A stretch of 43,208 nt of DNA from Clostridia bacterium (GTDB lineage: Bacteria > Bacillota > Clostridia > Oscillospirales > Acutalibacteraceae): NCBI GenBank assembly GCA_017624735.1, contig JAGAMK010000039.1, positions 1 through 43,208 on the forward strand, in the 5' to 3' direction. The notes under the pieces are model-generated. The model was not told the origin of the DNA, ran no database searches, and saw only the letters and a list, made by a program, of their open reading frames with translations. Shown here in pieces: positions 15,602 to 22,588 of the stretch (the first letter of the stretch is position 1; every line of letters starts with the position of its first letter). A program made the translations under genes and the position numbers.

Positions 15602-16645
15602 CTAATCTGTAAGGAAATCCCTTTTCATAACGCATTCTTCAAGGAATGTTGATACGGTTTCCATAACGGATAAATCTTCTTTTGTGATGAGAGAATAATC
15701 AATGTTCTGGTAAATCTCATATGCTTCAGGACTGTTTTTACCAAGAGACTCAATTTTTGCAAAAGTATCGTTAAGATATTGTTCAGCATCTTTTGCAAGG
15801 TAAACATTATGATATTTGCTCTCATAAAGCACGGTTCTTGCGTTGGGGTTATCCTGTATTTTATGTTTTTTACCAACAGGACTGTTTTTAAGTGTAACCT
15901 GCATATCATTTCCGCCGTGCATTACAAGGGTTGGAATTGAACTAGAGTTAATGGAGTTGCAAGAACGAAGGATACCTGCTTTACCAAAACGTATAAAGTT
16001 TATAATGTCAAAAAATGGGCTTAAAATTGAAAGATTAAGTTTAGTTTTTTGCTTTGCAATATCACGGATAAGCTTGTTCATTGAGTTGAATGGCGAAAAT
16101 GCAACAATACCTTTAATTTCTACATCTGGATTAAGTGCAGAAACGTTGGACACACTGTAAGCACCCCATGAATGACCAACTAAAAGAACTGGTAATTCAT
16201 TCAAATCTTCACGGGTTTTCACAAAACCAAGTGCATGTTTAAGGTCAATAATTCCTTGTGCAAAGCCTTTGATTTTCTTGCCTTCTGAAGTGCAGGTACC
16301 TGTGTTGTCATAAGCCAAAACCATATAACCTTTTTGAGCAAAGTAGTTGATTTCTGTGGTATATGCCAAGTGTCCTGCGCCCATACCGTGAGAGAAAACA
16401 ATAAGACCTTTGTAGGAATCAACTTTTGCACCACTGTACAAAAATCCGTTAAGAGTTTGTCCTTTGTCGGATTTGAAACTGATTGGTAAAGCGTTGAGAT
16501 TGTCAAAATTCTTTGCCTTTAAATATTTAAGGTTTTCGTCACCTTCACATCTTTTATTAACACCTGCACCGTTGAGAATTGCCAATGTAAGTACGAACAA
16601 CAAACCGATTAAAACTACAACAATTGCGAATATAATGTATATCAT
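15602..16645 (-). CDS. Membrane-anchored alpha/beta hydrolase
   Basis: A 347-residue protein with an N-terminal membrane segment (about 2-25, IYIIFAIVVVLIGLLFVL). The alpha/beta hydrolase fold has an oxyanion HGMG motif at 86-89, the nucleophile elbow GHSWG with Ser159, and a late MHGGND block before the acid. It is similar to serine aminopeptidase S33/BAAT-like esterases. The probable catalytic His is in SKYHNVYL. Its promoter on the minus strand is a TTGCAT / TAAAAT pair at 17-bp spacing (16703 to 16675), divergent to that of the XRE regulator. It is first in an operon with the SGNH hydrolase. Confidence 0.82.
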   Translation of the reverse strand: MIYIIFAIVVVLIGLLFVLTLAILNGAGVNKRCEGDENLKYLKAKNFDNLNALPISFKSDKGQTLNGFLYSGAKVDSYKGLIVFSHGMGAGHLAYTTEINYFAQKGYMVLAYDNTGTCTSEGKKIKGFAQGIIDLKHALGFVKTREDLNELPVLLVGHSWGAYSVSNVSALNPDVEIKGIVAFSPFNSMNKLIRDIAKQKTKLNLSILSPFFDIINFIRFGKAGILRSCNSINSSSIPTLVMHGGNDMQVTLKNSPVGKKHKIQDNPNARTVLYESKYHNVYLAKDAEQYLNDTFAKIESLGKNSPEAYEIYQNIDYSLITKEDLSVMETVSTFLEECVMKRDFLTD

Positions 16646-16674
16646 AAAATCACCTTCTGTTTGTTTGTGCCCTT

Positions 16675-16739
16675 ATTTTATCATATCAACGGGAATAATG
16701 CAAATTATTGTTGCGGAGTGCTTGTTTTTATAGTATAAT
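16675..16739. promoter_or_regulatory. Back-to-back divergent promoters
   Basis: On the minus strand TTGCAT (16703-16698) and TAAAAT (16680-16675), 17-bp spacer, drive the hydrolase operon. On the plus strand TTGCGG (16711-16716) and TATAAT (16734-16739), 17-bp spacer, drive the XRE gene. The two -35 boxes are only 7 bases apart, so a regulator bound here could affect both. Confidence 0.65.
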
Positions 16740-16767
16740 GATAAAAAAGGAAGGGGAGGAAAAAGCC

Positions 16768-17136
16768 TTGAAGTATTCTAATCAACTTAAAGTAATAAGA
16801 TTACAAAATAAGTTCACACAACAACAACTTGCAGATGCACTGGGAATTACTCGTTCAGCGTATTGTGGCTATGAAATCGGCAGACGCTCTCCTGACATTG
16901 ACACATTTGTTAAAATTTCAGAATTTTATAATATTTCCTTGGCGGATTTTTTTGCACAAGTGGATAATGACTTGGTAAGTGAGTCCTTTGACTTTGACTC
17001 AAAAGATGAAGATTGGTGGGTTTCAAAACTTACTAAAGAAGAAAGAGCATTGATTGCAAGCATTCGTTCAATGGAAGAAAAAGATAAAAAAGAAGTTTAC
17101 GATTTAGCAAAGAGCAAAGTTAGTAGCAAAAAGTAA
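16768..17136 (+). CDS. XRE-family transcriptional regulator
   Basis: A 122-residue DNA-binding protein. The helix-turn-helix occupies about residues 1-62, with FTQQQLADALGITRSAYCGY and EIGRRSPDIDTFVKISEFYN typical of the Cro/CI (XRE) family. The remaining acidic C-terminal part ends in a lysine-rich tail and has no ligand-binding domain I recognise. The start is the TTG at 16768 with GGGGAGGA seven bases upstream. The open frame extends to 16708, but its upstream ATG at 16738 overlaps the -10 box and cannot be in the mRNA. The gene is divergent from the hydrolase operon and is the obvious candidate to regulate it. Confidence 0.85.
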   Translation: MKYSNQLKVIRLQNKFTQQQLADALGITRSAYCGYEIGRRSPDIDTFVKISEFYNISLADFFAQVDNDLVSESFDFDSKDEDWWVSKLTKEERALIASIRSMEEKDKKEVYDLAKSKVSSKK

Positions 17137-17142
17137 ATGAGT

Positions 17143-17172
17143 TGTCCTACAGTCATTCTGTAGGACATTTTT
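17143..17172 (+). terminator. Intrinsic terminator after the XRE gene
   Basis: A 10-bp stem TGTCCTACAG / CTGTAGGACA closes a TCATT loop and runs into TTTTT. Confidence 0.92.
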
Positions 17173-17182
17173 GTTAGCCTTA

Positions 17183-17212
17183 TTGACTATTTGGCTAATT
17201 TTATGTTAAAAT
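17183..17212 (+). promoter_or_regulatory. Promoter of the DtxR/MntR-flavoprotein operon
   Basis: TTGACT (17183-17188) with TTAAAA/TAAAAT (17206-17212) at 17-18 bp spacing lies 38 bases upstream of the regulator gene. Confidence 0.55.
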
Positions 17213-17249
17213 AATACGATAAAATATTATTGTTAAGGAAAACGAAAAA

Positions 17250-17639
17250 ATGAGAAATGACAATTATAACATGACTTCTTCTCTTGAAGATTATCTTGAA
17301 GCAGTTTTTGTTATCTCAAAGCAAAAGAACAGTGTAAGACTTACAGATATTGCAGAGTATCTTGGCGTTTCAAAACCAAGTGTTAACCGTGCAATCAATA
17401 CACTTACACAAAACGGATATTTGGAGCATGTGACTTATGGTGATATTGTTATTACACCACAGGGGGAAACTTATGCTGCAAATGTGTTGAGAAGACATAA
17501 ACTTATTAAACATTTCCTTATAGATACTTTGGGTGTTGACGAAAAAATAGCCGAGAATGATGCTTGTCAGATGGAGCATGTTATGAGTGCAGACACAATT
17601 GAAAGACTTTACGATTACCTTGAAAGGCAGGGTGAGTGA
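17250..17639 (+). CDS. DtxR/MntR-family metal-dependent regulator
   Basis: A 129-residue metalloregulator with an N-terminal winged helix (about 8-70, LTDIAEYLGVSKPSVNRAIN) and a dimerisation/metal domain (75-125). The metal ligands mix two types. Asp14 and Glu17 in SLEDYLEAVF match the MntR manganese site. His83 is shared, while Cys106, Glu109 and His110 in ACQMEHVMS match the DtxR/IdeR primary site. Whether it senses iron or manganese is therefore open. It lacks the SH3-like third domain, as MntR does. Its stop codon overlaps the start of the following flavoprotein gene (TGATG), so it is translationally coupled to it. No metal transporter is adjacent, which is unusual for this family. Confidence 0.85.
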   Translation: MRNDNYNMTSSLEDYLEAVFVISKQKNSVRLTDIAEYLGVSKPSVNRAINTLTQNGYLEHVTYGDIVITPQGETYAANVLRRHKLIKHFLIDTLGVDEKIAENDACQMEHVMSADTIERLYDYLERQGE

Positions 17640-18886
17640 TGCAAAAAGTTGCTATAATTGGTGGTGGCGCTTCAGGACTTGCCTGTGCCATTGAGATTTT
17701 AAAAACTGTTAAGAATAAAGACGATGTAAAAGTTACTGTAATTGAAAAATTGCCGCGTGTTGGTAAGAAACTCCTCGTTACAGGTAACGGAAGATGCAAT
17801 CTTACAAATATGAATTCTGCTTCATCAGGGTTCAGGGGCGATACGGACTTCGCATATTCCGTTTTAAAAAAATACACTCCTGAAAGTAATATTGAGTTTT
17901 TCAATGGAATGGGACTTTATACTCGTGTTGAGGATGAAGGCAGAGTGTATCCTCTTTCAAATCAGGCTTCTTCTGTTTTGGATGCTCTTCGCTTTGAATG
18001 TGACAGATTAGGTGTAGAAGTAATTTGTGATTACAATGTTGTGCACGTGAAATCCGTCTTTAATGGTGTTGTGCAAAAACTTGTTATCAACAATAAGGAC
18101 CGTTTTGATTATGTGGTTGTTGCCGCTGGCGGAAAGGCTGCAAAAGTGCATGGTACTGACGGAGATTCTTACGACCTTCTTAAAATGGTGGGACATAGAA
18201 TTAATCCTATTGCCCCTGCTCTTGTTTCCCTTAACTGTGATAATTTTACAAAAGCACTTAAAGGAGTGCGTTCAATCTGCAAGATGGATTTAATTATTGA
18301 TGGGGAAAAAGTTCTTGAAAACCAGGGTGAAGTCCAGTTTACTGATTACGGACTTTCAGGAATTCCTATTATGCAGTTGTCACGCTTTGTGTCAATGTCA
18401 CCGTCGGAGGATATTTCTATAAATCTTGATATGACTCCTGATTTTTCACTTGACAACATCTCAAACTATCTTTTTGACCGTCGTGAATACGGTACAGGAC
18501 TTTGCGAGAATGTGCTTATTGGTGTTATGAACAAGCAGTTGTGCATAACATTATTAAAAGAGTGTGGTATTGCACCTAATGGCAAAATCGTTGAATTAAG
18601 TGATGATGAAATTCTGAAACTCGCAGAATTATGTAAGTGTTGGAGTATTAAGATTAAAACAGCTCGTGGCTTTGATTTCGCTCAGGTGACGGCAGGTGGT
18701 GCAGATTGCTCACAATTTAATAGTGAAACAATGGAATCAAAAATAATCGAAAATCTTTTCTGCTGTGGTGAAGCACTTGATGTTGACGGTGACTGTGGCG
18801 GATATAATTTGCAATGGGCGTGGAGTTCAGGCAGAACAGCAGGACGCACAATAGGTGAGAGGGTAAACAATGCTCAGAATCAGTGA
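17639..18886 (+). CDS. HI0933/BaiN-family FAD-dependent oxidoreductase
   Basis: A 415-residue flavoprotein. The N-terminal VAIIGGGASGLACAIEILK is the FAD-binding motif. VTVIEKLPRVGKKLLVTGNG, followed by RCNLTN, is the hallmark of the HI0933-like family, which includes BaiN of bile-acid-transforming clostridia. The C-terminal GEALDVDGDCGGYNLQWAW and TAGRTIGE blocks are typical. Most members have no established reaction. The start is the ATG at 17639, overlapping the TGA of the regulator gene by one base; a GTG at 17636 is less likely. Its own 3' end overlaps the next flavoprotein gene by 17 bases. Confidence 0.88.
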   Translation: MQKVAIIGGGASGLACAIEILKTVKNKDDVKVTVIEKLPRVGKKLLVTGNGRCNLTNMNSASSGFRGDTDFAYSVLKKYTPESNIEFFNGMGLYTRVEDEGRVYPLSNQASSVLDALRFECDRLGVEVICDYNVVHVKSVFNGVVQKLVINNKDRFDYVVVAAGGKAAKVHGTDGDSYDLLKMVGHRINPIAPALVSLNCDNFTKALKGVRSICKMDLIIDGEKVLENQGEVQFTDYGLSGIPIMQLSRFVSMSPSEDISINLDMTPDFSLDNISNYLFDRREYGTGLCENVLIGVMNKQLCITLLKECGIAPNGKIVELSDDEILKLAELCKCWSIKIKTARGFDFAQVTAGGADCSQFNSETMESKIIENLFCCGEALDVDGDCGGYNLQWAWSSGRTAGRTIGERVNNAQNQ

Positions 18887-20465
18887 AATTAAGCTTGACC
18901 TTGATTGTGATTTTCATGATATTGAAGATGCAGTTGCCAAGACTTTAAAAATAAGTAAAAACAGAATATTAAAAACAGAAATTTTTAAACAGAGTGTGGA
19001 TTGCCGTAAGGGTGAGGTACGTTTCGTTTTTACTGCTGATGTTACAGTTGATGGTGATGAGGATAAGATTTTAGAAAATCTTAACAATAATCGTGTAATT
19101 AAATGTCAGAAATACGAATACAAAATGCCGGAATCCAATAGAAAAAGCACTCTGCCACCTGTTGTTGCAGGGTTTGGACCTGCAGGAATGTTTGCTGGAT
19201 TGATTCTTGCACGTAGCGGACATTGTCCAATCATTGTTGAACGTGGCAGGGATATTGATTCAAGAACAGATGATGTAAATAATTTCTGGACTAATCGTAT
19301 TCTTGACGAAACATCAAATATTCAGTACGGTGAGGGTGGTGCAGGAACATTTTCTGACGGAAAACTCACAACGGGCATAAAAGATAGTCGTTGCCGTTTT
19401 GTGTTTCAGGAATTTGTTTTGCATGGTGCACCTGAAGATATACTTACAAATGCTAAACCTCATATTGGTACTGACAAACTAAAAGAAACTGTAAAAGCCA
19501 TCCGTGAAGAGATTGTTTCACTTGGTGGTACAATTCTTTTTGAAACTCAACTTACAAATATTATAGTTGCAAATAGTTTTATTCATGGCGTAACAGTTAG
19601 GGATAAATTTGGTAAAGAAAGAGATATTGAAACAGATGCTCTTATACTCTCAATCGGTCACTCTGCAAGGGATACTATTGAAATGCTTTATGGCAAGGGT
19701 ATCAATATGATGCAAAAACCATTTTCTGTGGGGGCACGAATTGAACATCCACAGGAATATATAAATTCAGTTCAATATGGTGAATTTAAAAATCATCCAA
19801 AACTGAAAGCAGCCGATTATAAACTCGCTTGTCATCCACCACACGGTAGGGGTGCATATACATTCTGTATGTGTCCCGGTGGTACTGTTGTTTGCGCTTC
19901 ATCTCAAAAAGGTGGCGTTGTAACAAACGGTATGAGTGAATATGCTCGTGATAAGGAAAATGCAAACTCTGCAATTCTTGTAGGTGTTGAGCCTGCTGAT
20001 TTCCCCACAGAGCACCCACTTTCAGGTTTTGAATTGCAAAGAGAAATTGAAGAAAAGGCATTCAAACTTGGCGGGAGTGATTATTCTGCTCCTGCAACTC
20101 TTGTTGGCGATTTCTTAAAGGGACAGAAATCCGCTAAATTAGGTAGTGTTAAGCCATCATTTACAACAGGTGTCACAATGGGTGATATCAGTGAAGTATT
20201 ACCACAAAAAGTTGTAAATACAATGCGTGATGCTTTGGTGCAGATGGATAAAAAACTTAAAGGCTTTGCTATGGATGAGGCAGTGCTTACTGCTCCTGAA
20301 ACACGTAGCTCATCACCTGTGAGAATTCTTCGTGATGAATTTTATCAGACAAATATCCGTGGACTTTATCCTTGTGGTGAAGGTGCAGGATATGCAGGTG
20401 GTATTGTTTCTGCTGCTGTTGACGGTGTAAAATGTGCAGAAGCAGTTTTATCCGATGAAACTTAA
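18870..20465 (+). CDS. FAD-dependent dehydrogenase, COG2509 type
   Basis: A 531-residue flavoprotein. An N-terminal ferredoxin-like domain of about 85 residues (ISEIKLDLDCDFHDIEDAVA) precedes the dinucleotide-binding VVAGFGPAGMFAGLILARSG near residue 97. It continues with QYGEGGAGTFSDGKLTTGIK, HPPHGRGAYTFCMCPGG and a C-terminal LYPCGEGAGYAGGIVSAAVDG. This combination defines the widespread uncharacterised FAD-dependent family called COG2509, common in Clostridia. The cysteines in FCMCPGG are conserved in the family. It overlaps the preceding flavoprotein gene by 17 bases, so the three genes form one coupled unit. Confidence 0.88.
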   Translation: MLRISEIKLDLDCDFHDIEDAVAKTLKISKNRILKTEIFKQSVDCRKGEVRFVFTADVTVDGDEDKILENLNNNRVIKCQKYEYKMPESNRKSTLPPVVAGFGPAGMFAGLILARSGHCPIIVERGRDIDSRTDDVNNFWTNRILDETSNIQYGEGGAGTFSDGKLTTGIKDSRCRFVFQEFVLHGAPEDILTNAKPHIGTDKLKETVKAIREEIVSLGGTILFETQLTNIIVANSFIHGVTVRDKFGKERDIETDALILSIGHSARDTIEMLYGKGINMMQKPFSVGARIEHPQEYINSVQYGEFKNHPKLKAADYKLACHPPHGRGAYTFCMCPGGTVVCASSQKGGVVTNGMSEYARDKENANSAILVGVEPADFPTEHPLSGFELQREIEEKAFKLGGSDYSAPATLVGDFLKGQKSAKLGSVKPSFTTGVTMGDISEVLPQKVVNTMRDALVQMDKKLKGFAMDEAVLTAPETRSSSPVRILRDEFYQTNIRGLYPCGEGAGYAGGIVSAAVDGVKCAEAVLSDET

Positions 20466-20496
20466 TATTTTTCAAATAATGTAATAAAACTGTCAT

Positions 20497-20525
20497 TTGA
20501 ACTTTATGGTAATATGTGGTATATT
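20497..20525 (+). promoter_or_regulatory. Promoter of the zinc-ribbon/PASTA pseudokinase gene
   Basis: TTGAAC (20497-20502), a 17-bp spacer and TATATT (20520-20525) lie 35 bases before the TTG start at 20561. Confidence 0.7.
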
Positions 20526-20560
20526 ATTTTTGATAAATCTGTAAAAGGAGGAAGAGCAGT

Positions 20561-22222
20561 TTGAATATCGATAATTTATGTATGAATTGTATGAGTGATA
20601 TGAATGGCGAAATGCAGTGTCCTAACTGTGGATATAACCTTGATTCACCACAATTTTCACCGGATTTGCCATTAAAAACTATTATTGGCAATAAATATAT
20701 TATCGGATGTGTGATTTCCTCAAACAGCGAAGGCTCTTTGTATATGTCCTATGACATTGAACGAGAGATTGCCGTCCTGGTAAGAGAGTTTTATCCTGAA
20801 AGATTCTGTGAACGGCATGAAGATGGAGTTCAGGTAGTTGTACCGGAAGAATTTAAGGATAAATATTATGCATATCTTGGTCAGTTTAAAGATTTGTGGA
20901 CGAATCTTGCAATGATACGTGGCTTCTCTGCTCATGTGCCTGTTCTTGATGTGTTGGAAGAAAACAATACAGTTTATGCAATAAGCGAACATGTTGAAAG
21001 CATATCTTTAAGGGACTTTTTGTTAAGAAGTAAAACAGGCTATCTTAATTGGGAAAAAGCAAATCAGTTGTTTATGCCTGTTCTTACCTTGCTTTCAACC
21101 TTGCATAAAAGAGGAATAGTACACTATGGAATCAGCCCTGAAACATTGATGATTGGGCGTGATGGTAAACTTCGCTTAACCGGATTCTCAATTTCCCAAT
21201 GCAGGTTTTCAGGAACAGATTTTAATCCTGAATTTTTTGATGGATATACACCAATCGAACAGTATGACCAAGCCCTTGATGTAGGAATCAGGTCGGATGT
21301 TTATGCTTTCTGTGCTGTGTTATACAGGGCATTGGTTGGTAGTGTCCCACAAGATGCTATTGCACGTTCAAAGAATGACCAGTTGATTATTCCTGCAAGA
21401 TACGCTGAAATGATTCCCGCTTATGTAATCAATGCTTTGATGAATGGTCTGCAGATAGACCCTATGGAACGTACAAATGATATTGAAACATTACGTGATG
21501 AACTTTCAGCAACTCCGTCAAGTGTTATTTCCTCAATTTCAGGTGTTAGCATTCATCCTGAAGAAGACAAAAAGCCCGAGGTGGTATATGTTGAAGAGGA
21601 TACACCGGGCAGTACAGCATTAAAAACATTTATTATTATTTTAATTGTTGGTCTTTTGGCTTTTGGCGGATGGATGGCTTATGAGTTTATTTCAGACCGT
21701 ATGAATGAAACGCCTGTGGAAGAACCCACAACGGTTTCAAATCCTGTTGAGGTGCCTGACTTTACTAATTGGCCATATAAGGAAATCGTTGCAAATCCGG
21801 TACAGAACAAACGGTTTACAATTAAAGTAACATACGATTATAGCAGTACAATCCAAAAAGACCACATTATATCTCAGAGTATAACTCCGGGAGAAATAGT
21901 GGAAGAAGGAACAGAACTTACTTTTGTGGTAAGTAAAGGTCCTGAGTATGTTGCTATTCCAAGTGTTGTTGGATTGGCAGAAGATATTGCTAAGGCACAA
22001 CTTGAGGGTGCAGGATTTGTAGTGGTAGTCGAGAAAAAAGCAAATCTCGGAAATAACGAGGCAGGAACAGTTGCTGGTATTGAACCGGGTGAAGGAACAT
22101 CCCACATAAAGGGAACAACGGTTACTTTGTATGTTTGGGACGAAACGGATTTTGATTTCCCAACAGACAATCTTTTGGGTGGAAGTTTCTTTGAAGACTT
22201 GTTTGGTGATTATTTCAGATAA
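20561..22222 (+). CDS. Zinc-ribbon, protein-kinase-like membrane protein with two PASTA domains; predicted pseudokinase
   Basis: A 553-residue membrane protein read from a TTG start with a perfect AAGGAGG site. In order it has a zinc ribbon (Cys7, Cys10, Cys20, Cys23), a protein-kinase-like domain (about 40-320), one membrane helix (about 354-374), and two extracytoplasmic PASTA domains (about 396-460 and 462-527). The tail is acidic and phenylalanine-rich. The kinase fold is recognisable from EFYPERF, LLSTLHKRGIVHYGISPET, and GYTPIEQYDQ..GIRSDVYAF. However, the ATP-anchoring Lys is Arg75 (VLVREFYP), the HRD motif is HYG (188-190) and DFG is TGF (207-209). All three catalytic residues are gone, so phosphotransfer is not expected. 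PASTA domains of IreK/PrkC-type kinases bind muropeptides or lipid II; a signalling or scaffold role at the cell wall is inference. Confidence 0.85.
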   Translation: MNIDNLCMNCMSDMNGEMQCPNCGYNLDSPQFSPDLPLKTIIGNKYIIGCVISSNSEGSLYMSYDIEREIAVLVREFYPERFCERHEDGVQVVVPEEFKDKYYAYLGQFKDLWTNLAMIRGFSAHVPVLDVLEENNTVYAISEHVESISLRDFLLRSKTGYLNWEKANQLFMPVLTLLSTLHKRGIVHYGISPETLMIGRDGKLRLTGFSISQCRFSGTDFNPEFFDGYTPIEQYDQALDVGIRSDVYAFCAVLYRALVGSVPQDAIARSKNDQLIIPARYAEMIPAYVINALMNGLQIDPMERTNDIETLRDELSATPSSVISSISGVSIHPEEDKKPEVVYVEEDTPGSTALKTFIIILIVGLLAFGGWMAYEFISDRMNETPVEEPTTVSNPVEVPDFTNWPYKEIVANPVQNKRFTIKVTYDYSSTIQKDHIISQSITPGEIVEEGTELTFVVSKGPEYVAIPSVVGLAEDIAKAQLEGAGFVVVVEKKANLGNNEAGTVAGIEPGEGTSHIKGTTVTLYVWDETDFDFPTDNLLGGSFFEDLFGDYFR

Positions 22223-22226
22223 AAGG

Positions 22227-22572
22227 AAAACGAGGTAGTTTTGCCGAGTGTTCGTAAGGACACTCGGCAGTTTTATTCGCCTTTTGGCGAGTTATATTGC
22301 TTCGCAGTGATATTATGCTGTGCATAGTGATATTGACCTTCGGTCAGTTTTTGCGAATAAAACATCACTGAAACTGAAAGTTTCAATAAAACTATTGCTA
22401 AAAGCAATAATATCACTCTGCCGTAGGCAGAATAACACTTATAATATCCGAAAAAGTAAGGTGCACTTGCTCACCACCTAAGGTGAAAGTGCAAAAAATG
22501 GGAGGCAACACGGTTTTATCCGCACTGCCTCTTTTTCTGTCCTTAGCAATCCTGAGCATTATACCTCGTTTT
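22227..22572. mobile_element. MITE-like element: hairpin array bounded by 11-bp inverted repeats
   Basis: The ends AAAACGAGGTA (22227-22237) and TACCTCGTTTT (22562-22572) are perfect inverted repeats. Between them are a 9-bp stem GCCGAGTGT/ACACTCGGC and an enclosing pair TTTTATTCGC (22271-22280) / GCGAATAAAA (22353-22362). These carry short hairpins with loops TTTT, TTCG-like and CTTCGG-like, then GAAAC/GTTTC, TATTGC/GCAATA and TCTGCC/GGCAGA hairpins. The small hairpins are spaced by AGTGATATT or its inverse AATATCACT. The right part has GCACTT/AAGTGC and GAGGCA/TGCCTC hairpins, the last followed by TTTTTCT, a terminator on the plus strand. No credible protein is encoded. It separates two convergent genes. 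Confidence 0.6.
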
Positions 22573-22588
22573 TTATTTGCATTAGTGA

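Noticed and set aside
20561-22222. Annotation as an active PASTA serine/threonine kinase
   Set aside because: The Lys, HRD Asp and DFG Asp are all replaced, so catalysis is not supported.
22270-22435. CRISPR-like appearance of regularly spaced short hairpins
   Set aside because: The units are not identical direct repeats and there are no spacers of uniform length; no cas genes are nearby.
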